Both the position numbers and the translations under genes were made by a program. 64,000 nt of DNA from Pictodentalium vernedei. Lineage: Eukaryota > Mollusca > Scaphopoda > Dentaliida > Dentaliidae. Where the stretch lies: the NCBI GenBank assembly GCA_031216915.1, contig CM062296.1, forward strand, positions 454,894,287 through 454,958,286. Reading direction: 5' to 3'. Of this stretch, positions 43,535 to 54,400 are shown piece after piece. The notes beneath the pieces were generated by a model. It did not search any database. It was not told where the DNA came from and saw nothing but the letters and a program-made list of their open reading frames with translations. Position 1 is the first letter of the stretch, and every line of letters begins with the position of its first letter.

Positions 43535-43692
43535 CTATAAAGATTAACAGAATTTGTAGGAACCAGGCCTGTGATTTTGAAAATCACTAGAAAGCAACTA
43601 TTGCCCTCCCTCAAAAAAAAGAAATGAAGGGTGACTGCCCCACAGAATGACATTTATTTTACTATGACTGAAAACCTTGTACCAAAGGCTTT
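43535..43692. other. Intronic sequence next to exon 2
   Basis: No motif beyond the polypyrimidine/acceptor of exon 2 at its lower end. A short GATTTTGAAAATC palindrome lies near 43572. Confidence 0.4.
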
Positions 43693-43700
43693 TCTGTAAT

Positions 43701-44048
43701 TTTATTGGTGTTTAAGGTCACATACTTATGCACTTTGGCTAATCGTGACCATGACAGTTTTACGGGTGGAAGAAGGCGGAGGATTTGGAGAGAACCACCG
43801 AGCATTGACAAGCAATGGTCAGCTCCTCAACATTCCAACTCTGTTCAAGCTCTGCTCAAGCAGGGTTACAGTGGTTGAAGACATGCACCATTGATGTGCA
43901 GTATGCCTAAGTACACAGGGCCATTGTGCCACCATGTAGGCAACCAGAATAAAGTGTCTTGCCCAAGGATATACAACATGGGTTGTCCTGGATGGGGATC
44001 AAAATGGGGACCTCTAGCACAGAAGTCCAACAGTCTACCACTGAGTTA
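43701..44048 (-). mobile_element. tRNA-headed SINE (shares body with the 5S-headed SINE at 44581)
   Basis: The minus strand starts with a tRNA-like head: TAACTCAGTGGTAGA (A-box-like) and GGTCCCCATTTTGATCC (B-box position). The body contains TTGCCCAAGGA and GAACCACCGAGCA in complement. The tail lies near TTGGTGTTTAAGGTCACATAC. TCTGTAAT plus (T/A)TTA flanks both ends (43693-43704, 44049-44060), one mismatch, as a target duplication. It lies in the host intron on the transcribed strand. Confidence 0.75.
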
Positions 44049-44339
44049 TCTGTAATATTATTCTTTGGAAGCAGTTAACCACCAATTGCAAAAGTCTTGT
44101 CAGCCAAAACTTGCCTAGAAACAACTGCAAAGCCATGGGGTGTAAGTTATCAATGAATAGCAAATATGTCTATACATATCCAGCCAGGCCTTTGCAGGTG
44201 AAATCATTTGAACAGAAATGGACAAATAAGAACCAGATGCTCAAGTGAGCCTAAAATGCTCACCAGGCTCAAATTGTCAAAACAGATGAATGTAGCAGCA
44301 TGTAATCAGCAGCAAGAGCATTTTTCTTTATTTGTTATA
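44049..44339. other. Intronic sequence, unassigned
   Basis: No repeat unit, ORF or exon signal that I can support. Confidence 0.4.
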
Positions 44340-45650
44340 ACACAACCAAAGACAACTTTTTTGGCCATTCATTTCTGCTGGTCCTAGGAAAGCTTCCTGG
44401 CAAACTCTGTTCTGTGAAGTATTAAAAAAAACAACAACCGAATGGAATTTTTGTTTTGTTTTAAACTACTGTGGTTCTCTCTAGCGACCCCCTCCCCTCC
44501 CCACCCCCCCCCCAAAAAAAAACAAAACAAGCGAATCGATTTGAACAAAGTTGAATTCGACACCCCTAGAGATGTTACATTTATTTATTTATTTATTGGT
44601 GTTTAAGGTCACATACTTATGCACAATGGCTAATCATGACCATGACAGTTTTACGGGTGGAGGAAGCTGGAGTACCCAGAGAGAACCACCGAGCAATGAC
44701 GAGCAGCTGCCAACTCCCCAACATCGTAACTCCGCACTGCAGCAAAGGCAGGATTAGATTGGTTGAAGATATGCACACCATCGACGTGCAGTACGACTCA
44801 GTACATGCCGTCATCGTGCTCCCATGTGGACAATTGGGGTTAAGTGCCTTGTCCAAGGACACAACATGGGAGTCTGAATCGATCGCTCAGACGGTCACCT
44901 ATCCGAGGAGTAACTGGGAGCGATGTTGCTTAACTTCGGTGATCTGACGAGAACCGAGATGTTACATACCAAATATGAAAGGATTCTCACTGGTGGATCT
45001 GAAGAAGAATTTTCAAGAAATTTTCTCATATTGCTCCAAGTTAAACTTTGGGCTTCAATAAAAAGCCCAAATATTAAACCAGGGACCTGATTTGAACAAC
45101 CTTCAATCTAACCCTCCCAGAGGTGTTGTAAACCAAATATCAACAGAATATGACAGCTGGATCTGAAGGAGATGATTTTAAACGATAATTCCCCATATTG
45201 CACTTAGTAAATATTTGGGCTCCCTTGGGGAATCCAAATATTGACCCAGGAACTTGATTTGAACAAATCTGAACCTCACACCTCTAGAGATGTCACATAC
45301 TAAATATGAAAGGATTCTCACTAGTGGGTCTGAAAAAGATTTTTAAGAAATTTTCTCATATTGCACTAAGTTAAAATTTGGCTTCCAATAAAGAGCCCAA
45401 ATATTCACCCAGGGATCCCATTTGAACAAACTTGAATCTAACCACCCTAGAGATGCTGCATACCAAATATCAAAAGAATCTGACCCGTGGATCTGAAGAA
45501 GAAGATTTTTAAAGATTATTACCCATATTGCACAAAGTTAATATTCAGGCTTCCACAGGAAGCCCAAATATTAACTCAGGGAGTCGATTTGAACAAATTC
45601 AAATCTTACACCTCTAGAGATGTCACATACCAAATATGAAAGGATTTTTA
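44340..45650 (+). repeat. P8: partial pearl-like array, interrupted by a SINE
   Basis: Begins with sequence like the 3' module of P3/P6 (TTTCTGCTGGTCCTAGGAAAGC), then about four ~168-bp units (GAGATGTTACATACCAAATATGAAAGGATTCT, each phrase shared with P4) from 44531 to about 45645. The 5S-headed SINE sits inside the first unit. Neither terminal hairpin is visible. Confidence 0.65.
44581..44955 (-). mobile_element. 5S-rRNA-headed SINE with exact 12-bp target duplication
   Basis: On the minus strand the head reads TTCTCGTCAGATCACCGAAG, TTAAGCAACATCGCTCCCAG and CTCCTCGGATAGGTGACCG, clearly 5S rRNA-derived. The body and tail are the same family as the tRNA-headed SINE at 43701-44048. The tail ends (AAAT)n at 44581-44595. 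GAGATGTTACAT occurs on both sides (44569-44580, 44956-44967). The coordinates are therefore exact. Confidence 0.88.
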
Positions 45651-46114
45651 ATTAGTTAATTAGTTTAATTGTTAGTTAGGCCCCATAAAGTATATCTTCT
45701 GTTTCTCAGGCCATTTATTATCAAATTGCATGCGGACGCACGTTTTTTATTATTGTCATTATTTCTTTGCCATCAAAAGTATATGTTCTTGGTTTGTTTT
45801 ACGTTTTAGGCCTGGTATCTACATAGTATGGGTGATGGTGTATTTCGTCCCTGAAGTGCAAGAATGCTTTGCAATGATGAAGCATTGCCAACCCTTCTTG
45901 CACCCAAGGGACAAATTTATCAATTATATTAACTTGTGGAAAATATCAGACATAAACCATTTAATTTTTTACTTTTTAAGTTTACCTTGGTAAAAAAAGA
46001 GAGCATGCGGCAGCCAAAAAGACCATGTGGGAGGGCCTAAAAAACGGATTTTTAACTTTTTTAGGCCTTATGTTAATGAGGTTTAAGGTCTCTTCCACCA
46101 TCTAAAGCTACATC
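45651..46114. other. Unassigned intronic sequence with a hairpin
   Basis: Contains the hairpin 45847-45912 (GTCCCTGAAGTGCAAGAA / TTCTTGCACCCAAGGGAC with a second nested stem TGCTTTGCAATG / GCATTGCC). The 87-codon frame over it at 45730-45993 has no recognisable domain, and I do not call it a gene. It could be a fold-back element. Confidence 0.45.
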
Positions 46115-46399
46115 AAAAAGAGGTCCCATGGGGCATGAAGCACCCACCTTGAACAGAACCCTTTATTAACAGAGACCAAGAATGAATCTACAGTAAGCAA
46201 TCAATCTCCATAGGATCCATTGTCAAGCCCTGAGCCCCTCAGTAGTGACTTAAATAGTCCAAGCATCATGCCTTTTCTTCAGTTGATCATGATGTAAAAG
46301 GTGGAGCTCCCCTATGGAGCCCCTCGATACAATCTATGTGGATTAATTTTAGTTAAACACCTCTAGAGGGTACTTAAAATGAAAGTGTCAATGACACTG
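46115..46399 (+). mobile_element. P6 (segment 1): 5' module of a pearl-like element
   Basis: AAAAGAGGTCCCATGGGGCATGAAG followed by ~260 bases that match 61601-61870 (the 5' module of P7), up to CTCTAGAGGGTACT. P2 then P4 are inserted next; P6 resumes at 50326 with AATTCTTCAG, the phrase that follows directly in P7. Confidence 0.65.
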
Positions 46400-47570
46400 T
46401 AGCTCAACTTGACAAACTTGAACTTGGTAAGTTATAAATGAAATGGCAAAATTGAAGATCATTGGGACCAATGTCAGTTTTTTTGCCAGTGGCAACATTT
46501 TTTGACAGAAACCGAAGAAAATCGATAGCTCCCATCTAGAGGCCTCCCCAAACAAGCATGCCGGGTGTCAAAGCAATCCGATCATAAATGTGCCCTGTAG
46601 GGTGTACAAAAGGGAAATATTGTGGTCTGACTATACTAAATTCTAAGAACGTTGGCCACGGCAACATTTTTTGATGGAAATGGAAGAAAATCGATAGCTC
46701 CCATCTAGAGTCACCGTAAATAAGCATACCAGGTTTCAAAGCAATCAAATCATAAATGTGCCCTGTAGGGTGTGCCAAAGGGAAATATTGTGGTTTGACT
46801 AAACTAAGTTCTAAGAACGTTGGCCGCGGCAACATTTTTTGACAGAAATTGAAGAAAATCGATAGCTCCCATCTACAGGTCACCCAAAACAAGCATGCCA
46901 GGTTTCAAAGCAATCCGATCGTAAATGTACCCTGTAGGGTGTGCCAAAGGGAAATATTGAGTCTTCTGACTAAACTAAGTTCTAAGAACGTTGGCCACGG
47001 CAACATTTTTTTACAGAAATTGAAGAAAATCGATAGCTCCCATCTAGAGGTCTCCGCAAACAAGCATACCAGGTTTCAAAGCAATCTGATCGTAAATGTA
47101 CCCTGTAGGGTGTGCCAAAGAGAAATATTGAGGTCTGACTAAACTAAGTTCTACGAACGTTGGCCGTGGCAAGATTTTTTGCCGGAAATTGAAGAAAATC
47201 GATAACTCCCATCTAGAGGTCACCCTAAATAAGCGTACCAGGTTTCAAAGCAATCAAATCATAAATGTGCCCTGTAGGGTGTGCCAAAGGGAAATATTGT
47301 GGTTTGACTAAACTAAGTTCTAAGAACGTTGGCCGCGGCAACATTTGTTGACGGAAATTGAAGAAAATCGATAGCTCCTATTTAGGGGTCACCGCAAACA
47401 AGCATAAGAAGTTTCAAAGTAATCTGATCATAAATGCGACCTGTGAGGTGTGCCAAAGGAAATTGTGGACGTACGTACTAACGTACTAACATACTAACGT
47501 ACGTACGTACGTACGCCGACGGACGAGAAGTGATGGCAATAGCTCAGCTTGACTTTGTCAAGTTGAGCTA
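46400..47570 (+). mobile_element. P2: complete ~170-bp-unit element with 17-bp inverted ends
   Basis: Starts TAGCTCAACTTGACAAA and ends with its complement TTTGTCAAGTTGAGCTA. It holds about six units of the P1 repeat type (GGCAACATTTTTTG, ATCGATAGCTCCCATC, CCCTGTAGGGTG), then an (ACGT)n microsatellite (47467-47512) and the 3' hairpin TAGCTCAGCTTGAC-TTT-GTCAAGTTGAGCTA. It encodes nothing. It defines the full structure of which P1 is a truncated copy. Confidence 0.75.
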
Positions 47571-50325
47571 AAAACAAGAGGCCCCACGTGGCCTTAAATC
47601 GCTCACCTGACAAAGTGGTTCAAAGAAGTATTTTGGATCACATTCAGCTCGTTATGGTTCATCAACACCACAGAGGAATGACATCATGAAATTAAATTCA
47701 GTTGTCCATGTCAGATAATCATTATAATAGCATAGGTCTTGCCAACTAGATCCAATTCTCCCAGCTATAGATAAGCATTTCCAAATTTCCAAGCGTTTGA
47801 AAGCCATAACTGATGAAACAAGGGACTCGATTTGAACAAACTTGAATCTGATCCCTGACACCCCCTCCCCCCCCCCCCCCCCCAGAGATGTTGTATACCA
47901 AACCTGAATCATTCTGACTGGTGAATCTGAAGGAGAAGATTTTTAAAGAACAGTCCTCATATTGCACTAAGTTAAAATTCGGGCTCCCATAGGAAGCCCA
48001 AATATGAACCCAAGAATTCAATTTGAACAAACTTGAATCTGGTGCCCCTAGATAAGTTGTATACCAAATATGGAAGAATTCTGACTGGTGGATGTGAAGA
48101 AGAAGATTTTTAAAGAATAGACCTCATATTGAACTAAGTTGAAATTCGGGCTCCCACAGGGAGCTCAAATACGAACCCAGGGACTCAAATTAAACAAACT
48201 TCAATCTGACCTCCCTAGAGATGTTGTAAACCAAATATGAAATGATTCTGACTGGTGGGTCTGAAGAAGAAGATTTTTAAAGCATATTCCACATATTGCA
48301 CTAAGTTAAAATTCAGACTCCCATAGGGAGCCCAAATATTGATCCAGGGACTTGATTTCAACAAATTTGAATCTGACCCCCCTAGAGATGTTATATACAA
48401 AATATGAAAAGATTCTGACTGGTGGATCTGAAGATGAAGATTTTTAAAGAAAATTCCACATATTGCACTAAGTTAAAATTCGGGATCCCATAGGGAGGCC
48501 AAATATTAACCTAGGGACTCGATTTGAACAAACTTGAATCTGATCCCCCTAGAGATATTACATACCAAGTACGAAAAGATTCTGACAGGTGGATCTGGAA
48601 AAGAAGATTTTTAAAGAAAATTCTACATATTGCACTAAGTTAAAATTCGGGCTCAGATAGGGAGCCCAAATATTAACCCAGGGACTGGATGTGAACAAAC
48701 GAGAATCTAATCCCCCTAGAGATGTTGTATACCAAATATGAAAGGATTCTGACTGGTGGATCTGAAGAAGAAGATTTTTAAAGAAAATTCCACATATTGC
48801 ACTAAGTTAAAATTCGGGCTCCCATAGGGAGCCCAAATATTAAACAAGGACTCGATTTGAACAAACTTGAATCTGACCTCCCTAGAGATGTTGTATACCA
48901 AATATGAAAGAATTCTGCCCGGTGCATCTGAAGAAGAAAATTTTTAAAGAATAATCCTCATATTGCACTATGTTAAAATTCGGGCTGACATAGGAAGCCC
49001 AAATATGAACCCAGGGGCTCGATTGGAACAAACTTGAATCTGACCTCCCTATTGATGTTGCATACCAAATATGGAAGAATTCTGCCTGGTGGATCTGAAG
49101 AAGAAGATTTTTAAATAATAGACCTCATATTGCACTAAGTTAAAATTCGGGCTCCCATAGGGAGCCCAAATATGAACCCAAGGACTCAATTTGAACAAAC
49201 TTGAATCTGACCCCCCTAGAGATGTTGTATACCAAATATGAAAGAATTCTGCCTGTTGAATTTGAAGAAGAAGATTTTTAAAGAATAATCCTCATATTGC
49301 ACTATGTTAATATTCAGGCTCCCATAGGGAGACCAACTATGAACCCAGGGCCTTGATTTGAACAAACTTGAATCTGACCCGACCTATTGATGTTGTATAC
49401 CAAATATGAAAGAATTCTGCCTGGCGGATCTGAAGAAGAAGATTTTTAAATAATAGACCTCATATTGCACTAAGTTGAAATTCGGGCTCCCATAGGGAGC
49501 CCAAATATTAAACCAGGGGCTCGATTTGAACAAACTTAAATCTGACCACCCTATTGATGTTGTATACCAAATATGAAAGGATTCTGACTGGTGAATCTAA
49601 AAAAGAAGATACTTAAATGTTTTTCCCATTGCCTACAGTGTTAAAAAGTGCTGACTCAGCACTTTTTCAAAGTCCCGAAACTGTAACCTATGAAAAAACC
49701 GATGGCAATTTTTTTTGACCAATCCTTTCTGTTGGTCCTAAGGAAGCTTCACACCAAATTAAAATTCTCAGTGCCGTGCAGTTTTGCAGATATAGGCGTT
49801 TTAAATTTTTTCTATTTTCAGCTCCTAAGGTTCCCACGGGGCTGCTGGAAAATTTTTTTTGGCATAAATCAAGTACTTATGACCCAATAAGTCCTCACAT
49901 TAAATTTGATTCAAATCGGCCTCTCGGTTCAGAAAAGAGAAATTTAGGGCGGGGCCAAAATTTTTGCCCCTCCCATAACGCCAAATATTATCCCTCGAAC
50001 TTCTCTTGAACAAATCTGAGTCTACACCTCAAAAGGAAGCTGCATACCATATATCAAGTGTCTGCTACTGCTGGTTCTTGAGAAGAAGATTTTCAAAGAT
50101 TTTGGTGCCCCTTGGGGGCGTGGCCCCACCCAGAAGGAGGGGCAACTTCATTTGAACAAATCTGAATTGGCATTAGGTAATAAATATTTAGCCAACATTT
50201 GAATAAAATTGGGCTAGTGATTTAGGAGGAGAAGTCGATAATGTAAAGTTAACGCCGGACGGACGACGGACGGATCACGATCAGTAAAGCTCCCGCTGAG
50301 CTTCACTCAGGTGAGCTAAAAATTC
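47571..50325 (+). mobile_element. P4: pearl-like element with 11 repeats of ~168 bp
   Basis: Begins AAAACAAGAGGCCCCACGTGG directly at the end of P2. It has the 5' segment with CGCTCACCTGAC, about eleven units from 47820 to 49610, and the palindrome AAAAAGTGCTGACTCAGCAC.. at 49643-49667. The 3' module, GGACGGACGACGGACGG, and hairpin AAGCTCCCGCTGAGC-TTCA-CTCAGGTGAGCT + AAAAA follow. Its modules match P3 one for one, without P3's 1.2-kb insert. Confidence 0.78.
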
Positions 50326-50369
50326 CTAATTCTTCAGTTATATGGGCAATTCTAGCTCCCATTGGGAGC
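50326..50369 (+). mobile_element. P6 (segment 2)
   Basis: AATTCTTCAGTTATATGGGC to CCCATTGGGAGC; it continues P6 after P4. The last 8 bases (TTGGGAGC, 50362-50369) are the target duplication of the next element. Confidence 0.65.
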
Positions 50370-52089
50370 TAGTGTTGTGCGGTTTTATTTTTCTTGTTTC
50401 GGTTCGGTTTCGGTTCAGTTTTTTAAAAAAGAACTCGGTTTATAGGTCAATTTTCGTTTTTTTTATAGTAAGACATCTGCAGTTTCAAACAGAAACTATG
50501 TAGTGTCAACATAATGCCCATACTGTCATATTTTCAATGATGATTTAATTGGCAGTGACTAGCACTGGCCATTGGTACAAAGTGTATAAATGGCAGGCAT
50601 TATCAAAACAAAACAAAAATAAAATGTAACAGTGTTCGTAGAATATCACCACTCACCAATTCTAGGCACATGCCTCCCCCTCCCCTCACCTCTGGTCTTT
50701 AAGTTCAGGCGTAAGAGAGTCTATGATGAACTGATATTAACACATGGGTGCAAAAAGAGCTAATTCACAATTTCCCAGGGCTCTGTTCAGTGTTCACTCC
50801 TGGGTGGGGCCCTGGGCAGCCTAGTGAGCAAAGTGACCCTACCAGGCATTGCAAATAATAACAAGCGTTGCCAAGTGGGTCACCTAGACACCCATCCTAA
50901 GATATCTGACAATGAACTGGTGTATGGACTCTTTTCAGTACCCCCCCCCCCCCCCACTAACAGTGGTGGCTAGTGCCACCAGTGCCCACCACCCGCCTTA
51001 GTAAGATGATCAGCAATCATTTCATGTCAGTCTAGAATAGGAAAGTCATATTGTTTGTAGCTGGGTGGGCTTCAAAACGAACCACCTTACCAAATACCTA
51101 TTATTTCCCCCGCCCCCCCACCTCACGCAAGCAATGGTTTTAGCTCAATGGAATTGATTTTACAAATTCACTGGTGTGTTGTTTTATATTGTAACTTTTT
51201 GCGTTTGCCTCTTGCCATTCCACTTTCTATTTCTACCGCTGATGTGTTCCTTTGGTTGGCCCCTTAAAATTAGTTGTGTGGGAATGCAACCGTGGCATGT
51301 TGACAGAGCAACATTACAGAACGCAACTTTTTCCCATGGATATGGACGATTCGGTCTTGAGAAGTTTTGGCCTCGGGACGTTTCAGCCTTCATATATTGA
51401 ACTAAATAGAATACGAACTTGGGGTTTGGTGTTTTTAGTGGGCCGAAATGTTCAGGACAAAACGTCTCTGGTCGGAACGTCCCAAGACTGAATCGCAGTA
51501 AAACCTCTTCTTGGATAAGCACATCAAAGGAGGCAACAGATTTACATCCAAAACACGAGGTGGGGCAACCCGTGACAAATGTTATTTTCGAATACGACAA
51601 TGAAATACCAAGACTTTTTTCTGATATATTATTCACTGTCCAGCAGATTGTAGATAAGTAATTTTAATTAAACTGATTGACTAAATATTTCAGACAAACC
51701 TGTTCAAAAATGAAGCCAATTGCACAAGGTATTTCCTGTAATCAGTGAAATGTAGGCATGTTGGCTGCCTGTTTTGTCATTCTCACAAAAAACACAACCA
51801 ATTTTTACGTGAACGATGTGTGATTGACAGCTTGTCAAACATCATTCTGGAGTTGGAGTTCTGGACATGCTGCAGTGACCCCTTTACATCCAGAATGTGG
51901 TATGCATTGACGACACTGTCATTTTCTGACAACGCTTGACATTTCAGATGTTGTTAGTGCAAACTGAACAATGAAAACATCTCTTCCCGACGTTTTAGGG
52001 AAAAAAAACGAAACCGTACTCATTTATCAGTTACACAGTTAAAGCAAAACCGAAACTGACTTATAAAACCAGTAAACCGTGCAACACTA
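50370..52089. mobile_element. 1,720-bp hAT element with 8-bp target duplication
   Basis: Ends TAGTGTTGTGCGGTTTTA and (complement) TAGTGTTGCACGGTTTAC, with TTGGGAGC on both sides (50362-50369, 52090-52097). Removing the element rebuilds the pearl phrase ATTGGGAGCCCAAATATT. Subterminal GGTTTCGGTT-type repeats occur at both ends. The longest frames (for example 51184-51636 minus) have no transposase motif and lie over an internal inverted repeat at about 51340-51495. Non-autonomous, canonical hAT by target size. Confidence 0.85.
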
Positions 52090-53395
52090 TTGGGAGCCCA
52101 AATATTAAGCCAGGCACTCGATTTGAACAAACTTGAATCTCACCCCACTAGAGATGTTGTATACCATATATGAAAGCATTCTGACAGGTCGATTTGAAGA
52201 TATTTAATGATCATTCCCCAAATTACCCTAAGTTAAAAATTTGGGATCCTGTACTAAGCCCAAATATGAACCAAGAGGCTCCATTTTAACAAACGTGCAT
52301 CTGACTCCCCTATGGATCCTGTATACCAAACTAGAACTATCGAAGAAGGTGATTAATATCCCCACTTCCGGCTTCCTAGAATGCACCTCTGAATGTTGAT
52401 GTTGAAAAACCAATAATAAATCAAAGTTCATGGGAGATAACTTGGTTAAAATTGTCACAGTTCACAAATTTTGGAAAATGCGGTATGCCCACTTGCTAGT
52501 CATAATGTTTGACAAGTTTCATTGAAATTGATTCAATAATGTAGGAGGAGTTGCACCCACAAGAATCTTGTTTGAAAATCCATAATAAATCTAAGTTCAG
52601 AGGAGATAACTTGGGTTAAAATTGTCGCAGTTGAAAAAAATTTATAATATGCGGATGATCACTTGCTAGTCATAATGTTTTAAAAGTTTCATCGAAATCG
52701 GTTCAATAATGTAGGAGGAGTTGTGCACACAAGAATCTCATTTGAAAATTTATAACAAATCTAAGTTCAGGGGATTGACCTGGTTAAAATTGTTGCGGGT
52801 GAAAAATTTTTATAATATGTGCATGTTCCCTTGCTATTTATAATGTTTGAGAAGTTTCATCGAAATCGGTTCAATAATGTAGGAGGAGTTGCACACACAA
52901 AAATCTCATATGAAAATCCATAATAAATCTATATTCAGGAGATTGACCTGGTTAAAATTGTCACAGATGAAAAATTTTAAAATGTCCGCATGCTCACTTG
53001 CTAGTCATAATGTTTGAGAAGTTTCATCAAAATCGGTTCAATAATGTATGAGTTGCACACACAATTTGGGATGGATGGACAGAGTGGTTCTGGAGAAATT
53101 TTTTTTTTTTTTTTTTAATTTTTGCAAATATTCTGACTCAGCATTTTTTTCATGTCCCTATAGAATACCCTGACACAACCAATAGCAATTATTTTTTACC
53201 AATCAGTTCTATTGGTCCTAAGGATGGTTCATACCAAATAACAGTTCTCCATTCCCTGTGGTTTGGGAAATATGAGCATATGAAAATATTTCTATTTTTA
53301 GCTCCTGGAAAACATTGTTTGGCCTGAATCAAGTACTTATGACTCAACAATACCACATATCCAAGTTGGTTCAAATCGGACCATCGGTTCAGAAA
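52090..53395 (+). mobile_element. P6 (segment 3): degenerate repeats and 3' module
   Basis: One or two decayed ~168-bp units, then four repeats of another unit (about 150 bp: CAATAATGTAGGAGGAGTTG, TGGTTAAAATTG, CACTTGCTAGTCATAATGTTT) at 52440-53070. The 3' module with ACTCAGCATTTTTTTCA and TTGGTCCTAAGGATGGTTCATACC follows. It is cut by DIRS copy D at 53396. Confidence 0.65.
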
Positions 53396-53433
53396 GTTAA
53401 AAAATTTATAGTAATTTATATATTTTTTATACT

Positions 53434-53624
53434 TACCAATGACCCAGACTTAGCTGGTGCTAACTCTAACAAAACCAGGGCCAAACACAAATTTTGCACC
53501 CCCAATCCCTAAAATTTGCATCCAAAACCAAAAGAAATCATGTCCTATAGGACCTCCATACTACGCCCCCACTGCGCATGCGCAGTGTCAAGGACGTCCC
53601 GAAATTGGCGCCAATTATCATTCT
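53434..53624. repeat. 3' inverted terminal repeat of DIRS copy D
   Basis: Complement of 60341-60530 with one indel and a few substitutions. TGCGCATGCGCA lies at 53573-53584. Confidence 0.9.
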
Positions 53625-53702
53625 TACTGGCAGTGCCTCCTGGTCAGTGCTATGTACTCAGCGGGGAGGCAAGAGTTCCCAACTCCTGGGAGGGCCATCC
53701 CC

Positions 53703-53790
53703 GTCTGGGTCATTGGTAAGTATAAAAAATATATAAATTACTATAAATTTTTTAACATTTTTATACTGTACCAATGACCCAGACTTAGCT
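53703..53790. repeat. Internal complementary region (ICR) of DIRS copy D
   Basis: 53703-53756 is the complement of the 3' tip (53396-53449). 53757-53790 is the complement of the 5' tip (60509-60542). Block sizes are 54 + 34, as in the other copies. Confidence 0.92.
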
Positions 53791-54400
53791 GAATAGTAAA
53801 AAGGCTGGAGGGCCTAGGACATAGAGGAAAATCCAATAAGCTCAACAATATAATAAAGAGGTAACCCCTTAAGGAGAAAAGGAGTATTAGGCTTTACATG
53901 TATCTTTCTTATTTAATATTAAATTAGAAAGATACAATACCCTTAATAATTGAGCACAATAATATTCATGTTCTCTATTAACATCCAGTATAACCCTTAT
54001 ACTAATTATTTTTAAAGTAAGCCAATAAATAAAGTAGTCCAGAGAATTGAGACTCTTTATAATCTTTTAAAAGTGTCCGAGTATTGTATATTAAAGCCCG
54101 TTTGACACTTGACATATACAAATGCTTCACACCGAGCTACACTTTAAAAATAAGACGTGAATGAATTTTAACATTAATATTACACTTTAAAACCATCCCG
54201 GAAGCGACTCAGAAATACTGACTTTGGAGGAGGCATTCCCTTGCTTTTCACTATAAAGCAGGTGACCTAAGGGAACACCCGCCCCCCCCCCCCCCCCCCC
54301 CCCTTCCCCTTGCCCTGGGTCAAATAGCCCAGAGCGAAGAGGGCAACCGGACGGAGTCACTGCCGGAACAGAAAGCCTGCATAACTATAGTTGCAACTTT

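Noticed and set aside
43990..44048. tRNA gene on the minus strand
   Set aside because: A- and B-box-like stretches are present but no cloverleaf can be closed. It is the head of a SINE.
45730..45993. 87-codon plus-strand gene
   Set aside because: No domain; a hairpin occupies its centre and it lies in the host intron on the opposite strand.
51184..51636. 150-codon minus-strand gene in the hAT at 50370
   Set aside because: It lies across an internal inverted repeat and shows no hAT transposase or other motif.
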